Position numbers and translations under genes: made by a program
NCBI RefSeq assembly: GCF_003885045.1
Contig: NZ_RHJS01000002.1
Coordinates: forward strand, 5,945,302-6,009,301
Direction of reading: 5' to 3'
Length of the DNA: 64,000 nt
From: Schaedlerella arabinosiphila
GTDB taxonomy: Bacteria > Bacillota > Clostridia > Lachnospirales > Lachnospiraceae
Part shown: in pieces, positions 7,909-16,937 of the stretch
Position numbering within the stretch: the stretch's first letter is position 1
Layout of the letters: every line of letters begins with the position of its first letter
Notes under the pieces: model-generated
The model's database searches: none
Told to the model about the DNA's origin: nothing
What the model saw: only the letters and a program-made list of their open reading frames with translations

Positions 7909-9216
7909 ATGAAAAAACGATCGGCATATTATTTCCTGACCGGGATTGCGGTGTGCTGTCTTGCGGCCTGCAGCGGGAAGCCGGAGGGGTTGGAAGGGCA
8001 GAAGAACGGGACGGGAGAAAAGCTTACGGTCACTGCCCTGTATTACACGGAACTGCCGGAATTTGAGGCGCTGGCGGAGTCTTCCTTCAAAGACATTGAC
8101 CTGCAGATCGAGCAGGAGAGCGTTTCCGCATACAACGGTGTTACGCTGCAGCGCCTTAAGGAAGGGCAGGGTCAGGATCTGGTGTTCACCTCCATGCCCA
8201 GGGGAGAGGCCGGGGAGTATGTGCTGGACTTGAGTGCGAATGCATTTTCCGCAGATTTTACCAGTTCCACGATGGATCTGATCCGGCGCGGCGGAAAGAC
8301 CATCTGGCTGCCCATGCCCGGCGTGTACAAAGGGCTGATCGTAAACCGGACGCTGGCCCGGGAACTGGGGAAGGACGTGCCCGAAAGCCTGCAGGAATTA
8401 AAAGCACTGATGAAGGCTGCCAAAGAAGCAGGTGCAGGGGCGGACGAAAACGGATTTACATTTGGGGCCGCGGAGATGGACGAGCTCTCTGTAGGGGAAA
8501 TGATCCTCGGTACGATGATTCCGGATTTTCTGGGGACGATGGAAGGCGAGTGGTGGGCCAATGATTTTCTCGGCAAAAAAGCAGATGCAAAGGGGATATT
8601 GGAAGAGCCTTTGTCCTTGTTTTTCTCCCTTGCGTCGGAAGGATATATGGATCCTGTGTGTATTTACAAGGGAATGGCCCAGGAAAGCATTGCCCCCGCG
8701 GCAGAGCGCATGGTCTTGCGGAAACTGTCGGTATGCAGCGGCAACAGCGACACATTGCACCGCATCCGGGAGAGCGGCACGGAGGATGAATTTGTGATGA
8801 TCCCCTTTTTAAGCGGCGCGGGCCATCCGCCTTGGGTGACCACTGCACCGGCTTCTTATCTGGGTGTCAATAGGGCGCTTGCAGAAGACGAAAAGAAGCT
8901 GGATGCGGCGCTGCGCCTCCTGGAGCTGTTTGCAAGCCCCGAGGGACAGGCGGCGGTGCTGCGGGATACGCGGGCCAGCATGTCTTATCTGAACGAACCG
9001 GTGGAAGGCTCGGGCGCGGAAAATACCGGGCTGGAGCGGTACGTGGAAGAGGGATATGTGTACAACACCAATCGTTTTTACGCGGATATGACCGGGCTGC
9101 TCGGCAGCAGTATGGTGAGGGTCAGCATGGGCAGGACGGAACTGTCCGAAGCCCTGTCTTCCATCGACAGCCTGAATAAAAACAGGACGGACCACAATAC
9201 GGGGGCGGAAGAATAA
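7909..9216 (+). CDS. Extracellular solute-binding lipoprotein
   Basis: The ATG at 7909 follows a GGGAGAGAG ribosome site; the frame is open further upstream but without a start context. The N-terminus MKKRSAYYFLTGIAVCCLAACSG is a lipoprotein signal with lipobox LAAC. The 435-residue body has the layout of family 1 ABC substrate-binding proteins (sugar type), e.g. the SWMSYLNEPV-like end region, but no permease or ATPase gene is nearby. Instead the next gene, 3 bases downstream, is a membrane hybrid kinase. The likely role is therefore as an outer sensory subunit that presents a ligand to that kinase. The ligand is unknown. Confidence 0.75.
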   Translation: MKKRSAYYFLTGIAVCCLAACSGKPEGLEGQKNGTGEKLTVTALYYTELPEFEALAESSFKDIDLQIEQESVSAYNGVTLQRLKEGQGQDLVFTSMPRGEAGEYVLDLSANAFSADFTSSTMDLIRRGGKTIWLPMPGVYKGLIVNRTLARELGKDVPESLQELKALMKAAKEAGAGADENGFTFGAAEMDELSVGEMILGTMIPDFLGTMEGEWWANDFLGKKADAKGILEEPLSLFFSLASEGYMDPVCIYKGMAQESIAPAAERMVLRKLSVCSGNSDTLHRIRESGTEDEFVMIPFLSGAGHPPWVTTAPASYLGVNRALAEDEKKLDAALRLLELFASPEGQAAVLRDTRASMSYLNEPVEGSGAENTGLERYVEEGYVYNTNRFYADMTGLLGSSMVRVSMGRTELSEALSSIDSLNKNRTDHNTGAEE

Positions 9217-9219
9217 GCT

Positions 9220-11454
9220 ATGGCAGATATCAATAAAAAGAAAGAAACAGGACAAAAAGAAAACGAAGAAGAACAGGAAAAAGGCAGGGGCGTCCGTTTT
9301 ATCACGGCGCTTTGCATTTTGCTGGTGGTGGTGAACTTTTCTACCTGGTGGCTTTTAAAAAGTTCCCAGGAGACGACGGAAGATGCGGTCTACGGCGTCA
9401 GCAGCCTGTATCTGGAAGAGTTGACGATGCAGAAGGCGAACCAGTTTACGGATACGATGAAAAGCGAGATCCGGCAGCTTCTGGTGACCATCCATGCTCT
9501 CCGGGAATCGGATCTGGCGGATCAGAAATCCATGCAGTCGTTTATCGGACAGATGAAGAATAACAACGATTTTGATTTTTTCGCGCTGATCGATGAGCAT
9601 GGGACGGTGTATACGGAGAACGAAAGCTTCCCCGGAATTTCCAAATTTCAGTTTCCGGAACGGGACTTTACGGAGCCTGCGGTGTCATTTGACCAGAGTA
9701 TCGGAAATGAAAATCTGGTGCTGCTCACGGTGCCGCTGGAAGGCAGGTCTCTGGACGGAAGCGGCCTGATCGCGGCGTCTGTGGGGATCGACGCGGACAC
9801 GGTGTCGGACAGGCTGGCCCTGAGCCAGAGCGACGGACGGTCGTTCAGCAATGTGGTAATGGCTGACGGCAGCTATGTAATCCGAACCTACCATATGCAT
9901 ATGCCGGAAAATACCAACCTGTTTTCCCTGTTGGAGCGGGATGCCGAATTTACAAACGGGACTTCCGCAAAAGGCTGGAAGGAAGACATGAAAGCGGGGA
10001 AGCCTGGGATGGCAGTCTATGAGCTGCAGGACGTCCTGCATTATACATATTATATGCCCATTGAAGGTACGGACTGGTTCATCACGACCACGCTCCATTA
10101 CGACCTGATCAGCAGAAATGTGGATGTGATCCGGACGACTCTGACCAGAAACAGTACGATTCAGCTTATTTTGATCCTGTTTGTCCTGTGTGCGCTTTTT
10201 GCGGTGTACCTGTCGATGCAGAAGCGGAACCAAAGGCTGCATTTTGAAAAGCTGCAGGCAGAGGAGGGGAGCAAGGCAAAAAGTGCCTTCCTTTCCAATA
10301 TGTCCCACGATATCCGTACGCCGATGAACGCTATCATTGGATTCACCAATCTGGCCGTCAAGCATGCGGAGGATGCCGAAAGGACGAGAAATTATCTGAA
10401 CAAGATCCTGGCTTCCGGCAACCACCTGCTGGCATTGATCAACGACGTGCTGGAAATGAGCCGCATTGAGAGTGGGAAGCTGCATCTGGAAGAAACGGAA
10501 TGCAATCTTCTGGAGGTGCTGGACGGCTTAAACAGCATGATTTTCGGACAGGCTCAGGATAAGCAGCTGGAGCTGGCCATGGATGCGGTTCATTTGGCGC
10601 ATGCCGAGGTATACTGCGACAAACTGCGGTTGAACCAGATGCTGCTCAACCTGCTGGGCAATTCGATTAAATTCACACCGGCAGGAGGAAAGATCTCGGT
10701 GCTCGTTGAGGAGACCGGGGGCGCCCCGGAAGGCTTCGGTTCCTACGTGATCCGGGTTAAGGACAATGGGATCGGGATGTCTCCCGAGTTTGCGGCAAAG
10801 GTATTCACCCCCTTTGAGCGGGAAAAAACATCGACGGTCAGCGGGATTCAGGGAACCGGGCTGGGAATGGCCATTACGAAGAATATTGTGGATCGGATGA
10901 ACGGAACCATTGAGGTGGTGACCGCGCCCGGCCAGGGCTGCGAGTTTGTGATCCGGCTCAGGCTCAGGCTGCGGGAAGGGGCGGCACAGGCTGCGGGGGC
11001 CGGCGGCAGCGAAAAGCAGCGGGGCTTCGGGCAGCAGGATACGGCGGAGATCCCGGAAAACAAACCGGAATTTTCGGGCAGACGGATTCTGCTGGCGGAG
11101 GATAATGACCTGAACCGGGAGATTGCAGCGGAGATCCTGGAAGAAGCCGGATTTGAAATCGAGGAAGCAGAAGACGGAGGCACCGCCCTTGAGAAGGTGC
11201 GTGCATCCGAACCGGGATATTATGATTTGATCCTGATGGATATCCAGATGCCGGTTATGGACGGCTATGAGGCATCCAGAGCCATCCGCAGTCTGGAAAA
11301 CAGAGAGCTGGCCGGGATTCCGATCATTGCCATGACGGCAAATGCGTTTGAGGAGGACCGGAAAGCAGCCCTGGAGGCGGGCATGGACGGACATCTGGCG
11401 AAACCGCTGGATCTGGATATGCTGTTTGCCGTGCTGGAAAAAATGCTGCGCTGA
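9220..11454 (+). CDS. Hybrid sensor histidine kinase with C-terminal receiver
   Basis: A 744-residue protein: charged N-terminal tail, membrane helix at about residues 28-48, an outer sensor region to about 305 (dCache-like in size), a second helix at about 310-330, an H-box FLSNMSHDIRTPMNAI with His363, N-box and G-boxes (NLLGNSIKF, DNGIGM, GTGLGMAI), a Gly/Ala-rich linker and a receiver domain with Asp674 in LILMDIQMPVMDG. No output domain is attached, so phosphate must pass to a separate phosphotransfer protein or act through kinase state. It is coupled to the lipoprotein gene 3 bases upstream, which suggests a ligand-presenting partner. Confidence 0.88.
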   Translation: MADINKKKETGQKENEEEQEKGRGVRFITALCILLVVVNFSTWWLLKSSQETTEDAVYGVSSLYLEELTMQKANQFTDTMKSEIRQLLVTIHALRESDLADQKSMQSFIGQMKNNNDFDFFALIDEHGTVYTENESFPGISKFQFPERDFTEPAVSFDQSIGNENLVLLTVPLEGRSLDGSGLIAASVGIDADTVSDRLALSQSDGRSFSNVVMADGSYVIRTYHMHMPENTNLFSLLERDAEFTNGTSAKGWKEDMKAGKPGMAVYELQDVLHYTYYMPIEGTDWFITTTLHYDLISRNVDVIRTTLTRNSTIQLILILFVLCALFAVYLSMQKRNQRLHFEKLQAEEGSKAKSAFLSNMSHDIRTPMNAIIGFTNLAVKHAEDAERTRNYLNKILASGNHLLALINDVLEMSRIESGKLHLEETECNLLEVLDGLNSMIFGQAQDKQLELAMDAVHLAHAEVYCDKLRLNQMLLNLLGNSIKFTPAGGKISVLVEETGGAPEGFGSYVIRVKDNGIGMSPEFAAKVFTPFEREKTSTVSGIQGTGLGMAITKNIVDRMNGTIEVVTAPGQGCEFVIRLRLRLREGAAQAAGAGGSEKQRGFGQQDTAEIPENKPEFSGRRILLAEDNDLNREIAAEILEEAGFEIEEAEDGGTALEKVRASEPGYYDLILMDIQMPVMDGYEASRAIRSLENRELAGIPIIAMTANAFEEDRKAALEAGMDGHLAKPLDLDMLFAVLEKMLR

Positions 11455-11455
11455 G

Positions 11456-11490
11456 GCCGGGAAGGCAGCGCGGCCCGGCGGCTTTATTTT
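11456..11490 (+). terminator. Weak terminator-like hairpin after the hybrid kinase
   Basis: GCCGGG (11456-11461) pairs with CCCGGC (11474-11479), followed by GGCTTTATTTT. It overlaps the 3' end of the convergent regulator gene. Confidence 0.4.
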
Positions 11491-12056
11491 GGAAAATGAA
11501 GGGTTCCCCAGACCGGCGGACTGATGACGAAGAGCACTTTCGTGACGGCATCCGTATCGTTGATACACATATGCGGAAGATCTTCCCGGATGATCGTAGT
11601 GTCTCCGGTGCGCAGCTCGATCACTTCGTCTCTAAGTATCAGAGTCAGGACGCCTTCGAGAACAAGAAGCGTTTCCTCCGAGTGATGGACGATGGGGATC
11701 TCGGTATCCCGGGAGCGGGGCTGCAGGACGGCTTTTACCATCAATATCCTGGGCAGAAAATTTTGAGAAGGAAGCGGCGTCAGAAATTCGTATTCGATGT
11801 CGCTTTTTTTCGTATGTACGGACACACGGTCTTCCTTCCGGATCGTCAGGCTGCCGTTTTCCTGCTCATCCTCGATCAAAACATACAGCGGAACGCCAAA
11901 TTCCTTCGCGATCTTCCGCAGGGAGGACAGGGATGGTTCTGCTTCGTTTCTTTCTAATTGTGAAATATATCCGATCGACAGGCCGGTACGCGCTGCCAGT
12001 TCTTTGATCGTCAGGTTCATTTTTTTCCGGTATTTTCTGATCTTGTTGTCTGACAT
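11484..12056 (-). CDS. XRE-family regulator with C-terminal cupin domain
   Basis: Residues 1-65 form a helix-turn-helix of the XRE/Cro type (KIRKYRKKMNLTIKELAARTGLSIGYISQLERNEAEPSL region), and residues 110-185 form a small cupin (PIVHHSEETLLVLEGVLTLIL), giving 190 residues in all. Such proteins (PuuR/SutR-like) sense small amino-acid-like or sugar ligands with the cupin. It lies divergent from the epimerase/DUF819/hydrolase operon, with both promoters in the 312-bp gap, so it is probably that operon's regulator. Confidence 0.88.
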   Translation of the reverse strand: MSDNKIRKYRKKMNLTIKELAARTGLSIGYISQLERNEAEPSLSSLRKIAKEFGVPLYVLIEDEQENGSLTIRKEDRVSVHTKKSDIEYEFLTPLPSQNFLPRILMVKAVLQPRSRDTEIPIVHHSEETLLVLEGVLTLILRDEVIELRTGDTTIIREDLPHMCINDTDAVTKVLFVISPPVWGTLHFPK

Positions 12057-12092
12057 GAAAAACTCCTTACTTGCAACGAATATACTGGTATT

Positions 12093-12121
12093 ATTCTAAC
12101 GTTTTTCACCGCATTGTGCAA
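12093..12121 (-). promoter_or_regulatory. Promoter of the XRE-cupin regulator
   Basis: On the minus strand TTGCAC (complement of 12116-12121), 17 bp, TAGAAT (complement of 12093-12098), 37 bp before the regulator ATG. Confidence 0.55.
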
Positions 12122-12216
12122 CAAATTTTTCTTTCCGCATGGTTTGTATCCCACACCTTTTAACCCCCTTTTTTTCTTCATGAAACAAATTTGACTGGAT
12201 CAATTTTAGAATTATA

Positions 12217-12245
12217 TTGACCTGAAATTATATATATAGTAAAAT
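12217..12245 (+). promoter_or_regulatory. Promoter of the epimerase operon
   Basis: TTGACC (12217-12222), 17 bp, TAAAAT (12240-12245). The spacer holds the AT-alternating run ATTATATATATAG. It is the best promoter in the gap and lies 124 bp before the epimerase ATG. Confidence 0.5.
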
Positions 12246-12368
12246 TAGTTGAAATATCTGATGAAAAATATTGATATTTTCTGAATTTTACCGGAATGGT
12301 TTTGGACGGCGGACAGGCAATGTCTGCGCAGGCAGACAAATCGATTGGTTTGGAAAAGGAGAAAAAAG

Positions 12369-13433
12369 ATGAGAATTACAGGAATGAAAGTGGAGAAAGT
12401 GAGGATTCCCATGACGGCATCGCTGAAGGTGGCGTTTGCTACAGTGGATTCGCTGGAAAGCGTTCTGATCCGTGTGGAGACAGACGAAGGCTGCGTGGGA
12501 TTCGGGGAAGCCTCCCCCTTTGCGCCGGTGACAGGGGAGACGCTGGATGGAGTCATCGCGGTGCTGGACATTTTCCGGCAGGGGCTGATGGGCATGGACC
12601 CTATGGATATTGAGGCGGTGCATGCCATGATGGACGGCGTGATCGTAGGAAACGGAGCCGCAAAATGCGCCGTGGATCTTGCCATGTACGATCTGATGGG
12701 TAAGGCGGCGGGAGTGCCGGTGTACAAGCTTCTGGGCGGATATTCGAATACCGTGCAGAACGACATCACCATCGGTATCAGCACCCCGGAGCAAATGGCG
12801 GAGGAAGCGAAAAAATATGTGTCCGAATATGGATATCGGATTTTAAAGGTCAAGGCGGGCATTGACTGGCAGGAGGACATCCGCGCCATGAAGCTGATCC
12901 GGGGAGCGGTAGGCCCCCAGATCCGTCTGCGGGTGGACGCAAACCAGGGATACGATATTGCCAAAGCCCAGCGGGCCCTCAAAGGCTTCCGGGAATACGG
13001 CGTTGAGGCGGTGGAGCAGTGCCTACCCCACTGGGATCTGGAAGGAGCCGCATACCTTCGGAACCATGCGGAGGGAATCCACATGATGCTGGACGAGTCG
13101 ATCCACGATCCGGTGGACGCGGCCAGAGCGTGCCGTCTGGGGTCTGCAGATATTTTAAATATCAAGCTGATGAAATGCGGTGGGCTGTATCCGGCGCAGA
13201 AGATCAATGCCGTGGCAGAGGCAAACGGCGTGACCTGTATGGTGGGCTGTATGCTGGAGACCAGGCTGGCGATTACCGCAGGCTTAAGCCTGGTGGCGGC
13301 CAAGAAAAATGTGACGGAAGCAGACTGCGACAGCTTCTTATACTACAAAGAAAATCCGGTGGAGGGCGGATTTGTCCAGGATAAGGATACGTTTACACTG
13401 CTGAATAAACCGGGCTTTGGGGTGACATTCTAA
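12369..13433 (+). CDS. Dipeptide epimerase (L-Ala-D/L-Glu epimerase-like, enolase superfamily)
   Basis: Start at 12369 follows GGAGAAAAAAG. The 354-residue protein has the enolase-superfamily catalytic set: KxK at Lys160/Lys162, metal ligands Asp190, Glu216 and Asp242, and the second base Lys266. A D-x-D pair (Asp319, Asp321) matches the motif that binds the dipeptide amino group in dipeptide epimerases. It should invert the C-terminal residue of dipeptides such as L-Ala-D-Glu from peptidoglycan, making them usable by ordinary peptidases. It is the first gene of an operon with a transporter and a CocE-type hydrolase. The exact dipeptide cannot be fixed from sequence by eye. Confidence 0.85.
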   Translation: MRITGMKVEKVRIPMTASLKVAFATVDSLESVLIRVETDEGCVGFGEASPFAPVTGETLDGVIAVLDIFRQGLMGMDPMDIEAVHAMMDGVIVGNGAAKCAVDLAMYDLMGKAAGVPVYKLLGGYSNTVQNDITIGISTPEQMAEEAKKYVSEYGYRILKVKAGIDWQEDIRAMKLIRGAVGPQIRLRVDANQGYDIAKAQRALKGFREYGVEAVEQCLPHWDLEGAAYLRNHAEGIHMMLDESIHDPVDAARACRLGSADILNIKLMKCGGLYPAQKINAVAEANGVTCMVGCMLETRLAITAGLSLVAAKKNVTEADCDSFLYYKENPVEGGFVQDKDTFTLLNKPGFGVTF

Positions 13434-13477
13434 TACTGCCGGGAAGTCAGAAAATACAAGAGAGGTGAGAAAAAAAT

Positions 13478-14644
13478 ATGCAGTTTCCTATTTTTCAATC
13501 TACGGATGCGATGCTGACAGTCATTCTTATGATGGTCGCGTTTTCTCTGTGGGTGCAGAAATTTAAACTATTTAAGTATGTCGGGCCGGCGCTGACGGTG
13601 ATTATCCTGGGAATGATCCTGGTGAACCTTCACATTGTGCCGGGAGCCCAGGACGTGTACGGTGTGGTCATCACCTACTGCGTACCCATGTCCATTTCCA
13701 TTTATCTGCTGAATGTAAACTTGAAGGAGCTGGCAAAGCTGTCCGGAAAGGCGCTGGCAGCCCTGCTGTCGGCGGTGTTCAGCGTCTGCCTGATGGCAAC
13801 CCTGTTCGGTGCAGTCTTCGGCGGAAAGATGTTTGAAGGATGGAAGATCGCGGGGATGTTTGTGGGGACTTACACAGGAGGAAGCGGCAACCTGACCGCC
13901 ATTGCGGTAGGGCTGGACGCGGCCAATGATACCATCGCCGCGGCCAATGCGGCGGATTATGTGATCGGTATGCCGACCATGTTTTTGATGTTTGCGGCTC
14001 CGGCGCTGTTCCAAAACGTGAAATTTTTGAAAAAAGTGTGGCCTTATGAACTGGAAGAAAAAGACCGGGTAGGCGAAGGGGATCATCCGGTACTGATGGG
14101 GGATGAAAAGTGGAGCATCAAGGATATCGCATGGCTTCTGGCGATTTCCGTACTGATCGTGACTGTTGCCACAAAGCTCTCCGCCTTTATGCCCTCTGAT
14201 TTTGCCAGCGCGGGAAGAGTCCTGCTGATCTCCACATTTTCCATTATCGCCGCGCAGATTCCTTTTGTGAGCAGGCTGCGGGGCAATATCAACCTGGGGC
14301 TGTTTTTCGGGCTGATGTATCTGGCGATCATCGGATTCAGCGTAGACCTGGCGTCCTTCTTTAGTTCCACGATGATTATTACCGTGTTCTGCTTCTGCGT
14401 GATTATCGGAAGCATTCTGCTCCATCTGCTGATCAGCAGGCTGTGCAAGGTGCCTTACGAATATGTGATCCTTGGAATCACCGGCGCCATTGCGGACGGG
14501 ACCACCGCATCCCTGGTGGCATCCAGCGCGAAGTGGAACCGTCTCATCAGCGTGGGCCTGCTTATGGGCGTGGTCGGCGGAGTCTGCGGAAATTATCTGG
14601 GGATATTGGTTGCGTATGTGATCCGGGCGATCATCGGAGCTTAG
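13478..14644 (+). CDS. DUF819 family membrane transporter (YjcL-like)
   Basis: A 388-residue protein with about ten hydrophobic segments and the DUF819 hallmarks GTYTGGSGNLTAIAVGL and, near the end, ADGTTASLVASSAKWNRL. The family belongs to the sodium-coupled transporter fold group but substrates are not established. Its position between a dipeptide epimerase and a peptidase-like hydrolase suggests uptake of a peptide or amino-acid-derived compound. It starts 45 bp after the epimerase stop behind AGAGGTGAG. Confidence 0.8.
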   Translation: MQFPIFQSTDAMLTVILMMVAFSLWVQKFKLFKYVGPALTVIILGMILVNLHIVPGAQDVYGVVITYCVPMSISIYLLNVNLKELAKLSGKALAALLSAVFSVCLMATLFGAVFGGKMFEGWKIAGMFVGTYTGGSGNLTAIAVGLDAANDTIAAANAADYVIGMPTMFLMFAAPALFQNVKFLKKVWPYELEEKDRVGEGDHPVLMGDEKWSIKDIAWLLAISVLIVTVATKLSAFMPSDFASAGRVLLISTFSIIAAQIPFVSRLRGNINLGLFFGLMYLAIIGFSVDLASFFSSTMIITVFCFCVIIGSILLHLLISRLCKVPYEYVILGITGAIADGTTASLVASSAKWNRLISVGLLMGVVGGVCGNYLGILVAYVIRAIIGA

Positions 14645-14689
14645 AAACAAAGGAGTTTCGCTTACAGACAGGAGAAAGAGTGAAAAAAT

Positions 14690-16879
14690 ATGGAACGATG
14701 GGGATTTTATCTGTCAGGTATCCGATATGGTATCTGTGAAAAAGAAGGAGAACACATTTTTCATCAGCCTCTGCTTGTAGAGACAGGGGAATTTGGAGAA
14801 AAGAGAGAACTGACAAAGGAAGAGGAGTGGTATAAAAAGCTGGGGAAGATGGATGTCCTTGACGCCCTTCTCCATACGGAGGAGTACGAGCACGCCCTGG
14901 CGGAACAAGAGGAGGGATTTTCCACCCCGGCGGGAACCCGGTATGAGCGAAAGAGCGAAACGGAGTACGTGGAGCGGGAGATCAAATTTCCGAAAGACCT
15001 GCTGGTGGAAGACGGGCAGATCATCGCCTTTGTGACGCCTGCCCGGGACTGCTGCTCCCTGCTTGTGCGGGAAGGCTTTGAGGACAGAACCCTTCTGGCA
15101 AAATGGAAGGAGACCTACCCGGAGCCCATCTGCCGCGTCCGTCCGGTTCAGACGTACATGGTGCCCATGCGGGACGGGGTTCGTCTGGCGGCGGACGTAT
15201 ACCTTCCCGAAAAGGAGGGAACGGCAGCGGCAGTGCTGGTCCGCACCCCCTACGGAAAATCCAATGACATGGAGCCTTACTACCGATTTGTCCAGAGGGG
15301 CTTTGCCGTGGTCATCCAGGATGTCCGGGGCCGGGAGGACAGCGAAGGCGAATGGCTTCCTATGTACTATGAAGTGGAGGACGGGGACGACACCCTGAAC
15401 TGGATCGCGGCCCAGCCCTGGAGCAGCGGGGATGTGGCCATGACCGGCGGTTCGTACCTGGGGTATGTCCAGTGGGCGGCGGCTGCCAGCGGCAATCCAC
15501 ATTTGAAGGCCATGCTCAGCAGCGTCTGCTCCGGCAGCGCCTTTGTGGATGTGCCCAGACGGGGCGGGTGCTTCAATTCCGGTATGCTGGCATGGGCCTT
15601 TGCCGTGTCCGGCCAGCGCATGGACGCGCAGAAAATGGTGCGGGAGGACTGGGACGAGGTGCTTGCGATCCGTCCCCTGGAGGACCTGGCGCCGAAAGCG
15701 CTGGGGTACGATGTGCCGTTCCTGCGCAAATGGATTTCCCATATGGACTGCGACGAGCTGTGGCAGCGGGGAAGCTGGAAGGAGCGGTTCGGGGCGCGGC
15801 GGGTGCCTGCGCTGATCATGTCCGGCTGGTTTGACGACAACGGGATGGGGACTACGGAAGCCCTGGACCTGTATGCGGATTATGAGGAAAAGAAGGTGGT
15901 TCTGGGGCCCTGGATGCACAGCGGCAATGCCAATTATGACATCCACGGGTTTGCGCTTGGAAACAATGCCCTCCGGTATGACATGGATCTGCTCTGTTTT
16001 GCATGGCTGGAGCATTATGTCAACGGTGTGGAAAACGGGATAGAGAAGACTCCGAAGGTAGAGTATTATACGATGGGGAGCAACCAGTGGAAAACAGCGG
16101 ACAACTGGCCCGTTCCCGAAACCCGGGAGCTGGTGCTTTACCTGGACGGGGACGGAACAGATGGGGCAAAGCAGCAGCCCGGGAACGAAGACTGCGGGGC
16201 AGCAAGCCGGGAGCAGCAGCCTGGGGACGAAGACTGCAAGGCAGTGGGCCAGGAGCAGCAGCTTGAGGAGAACACCTGTGCCGCAGCAAAGAACCGGGGC
16301 CGCCTGACCACGGAAAAAGCACTTGCGGCAGGGGCAGATATCTACCGCTACGACCCGGAAAATCCGCCGGTTCATATCATTGACCTGTCGGAAAATGAGC
16401 TGGAAGTGCCGGAGGATTACACGGAGGAGGAGAAGCGAAAAGACATTCTGTGCTACTCCACGGAATCTCTGGAACAGGATCTGACCATTACCGGGGACGC
16501 CTTGGCCCAGATTTACATTTCCTCAGACTGCGAGGACACGGATCTGGTAGTGCGGATTACGGATGTGGACGAAAACGGGCGTTCCATGAAACTGGCGGAC
16601 GGCGTGATCTGTGTCCGTTACCGGAACCAGTTCTCCCACCCGGAATTTATGGAACCGGGAAAGGTATATCCTGTGGAGATCCGCACCACAAAGCTGTCCC
16701 ACACCTTCCAGAAGGGGCATAAGCTGCGGGTGACGGTTACGTCCGGCGCGAAAAACTTTATTTTCCCCAACCGGAATACACGGGGCGGGTTCAACGGCGT
16801 GGAGATGAAGGTTGCAGAAAACCGGATTCACCGCGGCGGGGAATACGCTTCCCGGATCGTGCTCAGACAGGAAATCTAA
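14690..16879 (+). CDS. CocE/NonD-family hydrolase (peptidase S15 type) with N-terminal extension and internal repeat
   Basis: This 729-residue protein carries an extra N-terminal part of about 140 residues before the S15/CocE core. The core shows MRDGVRLAADVYLP, the nucleophile motif GGSYLGYVQW with Ser255, an acid in SGWFDDNGMGT and a catalytic His in GPWMHSGN, then the C-terminal jelly-roll seen in X-Pro dipeptidyl-peptidases. An insert around residues 495-536 consists of two and a half copies of a 14-residue Gln/Asp/Glu/Cys-containing unit. There is no signal peptide, so it acts in the cytoplasm. With the epimerase and DUF819 genes it probably degrades a peptide or peptide-like ester taken up by the transporter. 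Confidence 0.82.
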   Translation: MERWGFYLSGIRYGICEKEGEHIFHQPLLVETGEFGEKRELTKEEEWYKKLGKMDVLDALLHTEEYEHALAEQEEGFSTPAGTRYERKSETEYVEREIKFPKDLLVEDGQIIAFVTPARDCCSLLVREGFEDRTLLAKWKETYPEPICRVRPVQTYMVPMRDGVRLAADVYLPEKEGTAAAVLVRTPYGKSNDMEPYYRFVQRGFAVVIQDVRGREDSEGEWLPMYYEVEDGDDTLNWIAAQPWSSGDVAMTGGSYLGYVQWAAAASGNPHLKAMLSSVCSGSAFVDVPRRGGCFNSGMLAWAFAVSGQRMDAQKMVREDWDEVLAIRPLEDLAPKALGYDVPFLRKWISHMDCDELWQRGSWKERFGARRVPALIMSGWFDDNGMGTTEALDLYADYEEKKVVLGPWMHSGNANYDIHGFALGNNALRYDMDLLCFAWLEHYVNGVENGIEKTPKVEYYTMGSNQWKTADNWPVPETRELVLYLDGDGTDGAKQQPGNEDCGAASREQQPGDEDCKAVGQEQQLEENTCAAAKNRGRLTTEKALAAGADIYRYDPENPPVHIIDLSENELEVPEDYTEEEKRKDILCYSTESLEQDLTITGDALAQIYISSDCEDTDLVVRITDVDENGRSMKLADGVICVRYRNQFSHPEFMEPGKVYPVEIRTTKLSHTFQKGHKLRVTVTSGAKNFIFPNRNTRGGFNGVEMKVAENRIHRGGEYASRIVLRQEI
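16172..16297 (+). repeat. 42-bp tandem repeat in the CocE-type gene
   Basis: Units 16172-16213 and 16214-16255 are close copies (14 codons each, beginning CAGCAGCC), and 16256-16297 is a diverged third unit. The repeat is in frame and encodes QQPGxEDC motifs placed between the hydrolase core and the C-terminal domain. Confidence 0.85.
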
Positions 16880-16885
16880 AAAAAG

Positions 16886-16928
16886 AAGACTGCCTCCTTG
16901 TGAATCGAACAAGGGGCAGTCTTTTTTA
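16886..16928. terminator. Bidirectional terminator between the hydrolase and rbsB
   Basis: AGACTGCCTCCTTGT (16887-16901) pairs with ACAAGGGGCAGTCT (16909-16922) with a single bulge, followed by TTTTTT on the right and preceded by a run of A on the left. It serves both converging transcripts. Confidence 0.88.
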
Positions 16929-16937
16929 CGCGCCTTT

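Noticed and set aside
12245..13303. Minus-strand open frame of 352 codons
   Set aside because: Antisense to the dipeptide epimerase, which has all catalytic residues; the antisense product is Ser/Pro-rich shadow sequence.
13568..14650. Minus-strand open frame of 360 codons over the DUF819 gene
   Set aside because: Antisense to a clear membrane transporter; the reading is His/Gln-rich and without family motifs.
14714..16375. Minus-strand open frame of 553 codons
   Set aside because: Antisense to the CocE-type hydrolase whose catalytic motifs are clear on the plus strand; no family motif in the antisense reading.
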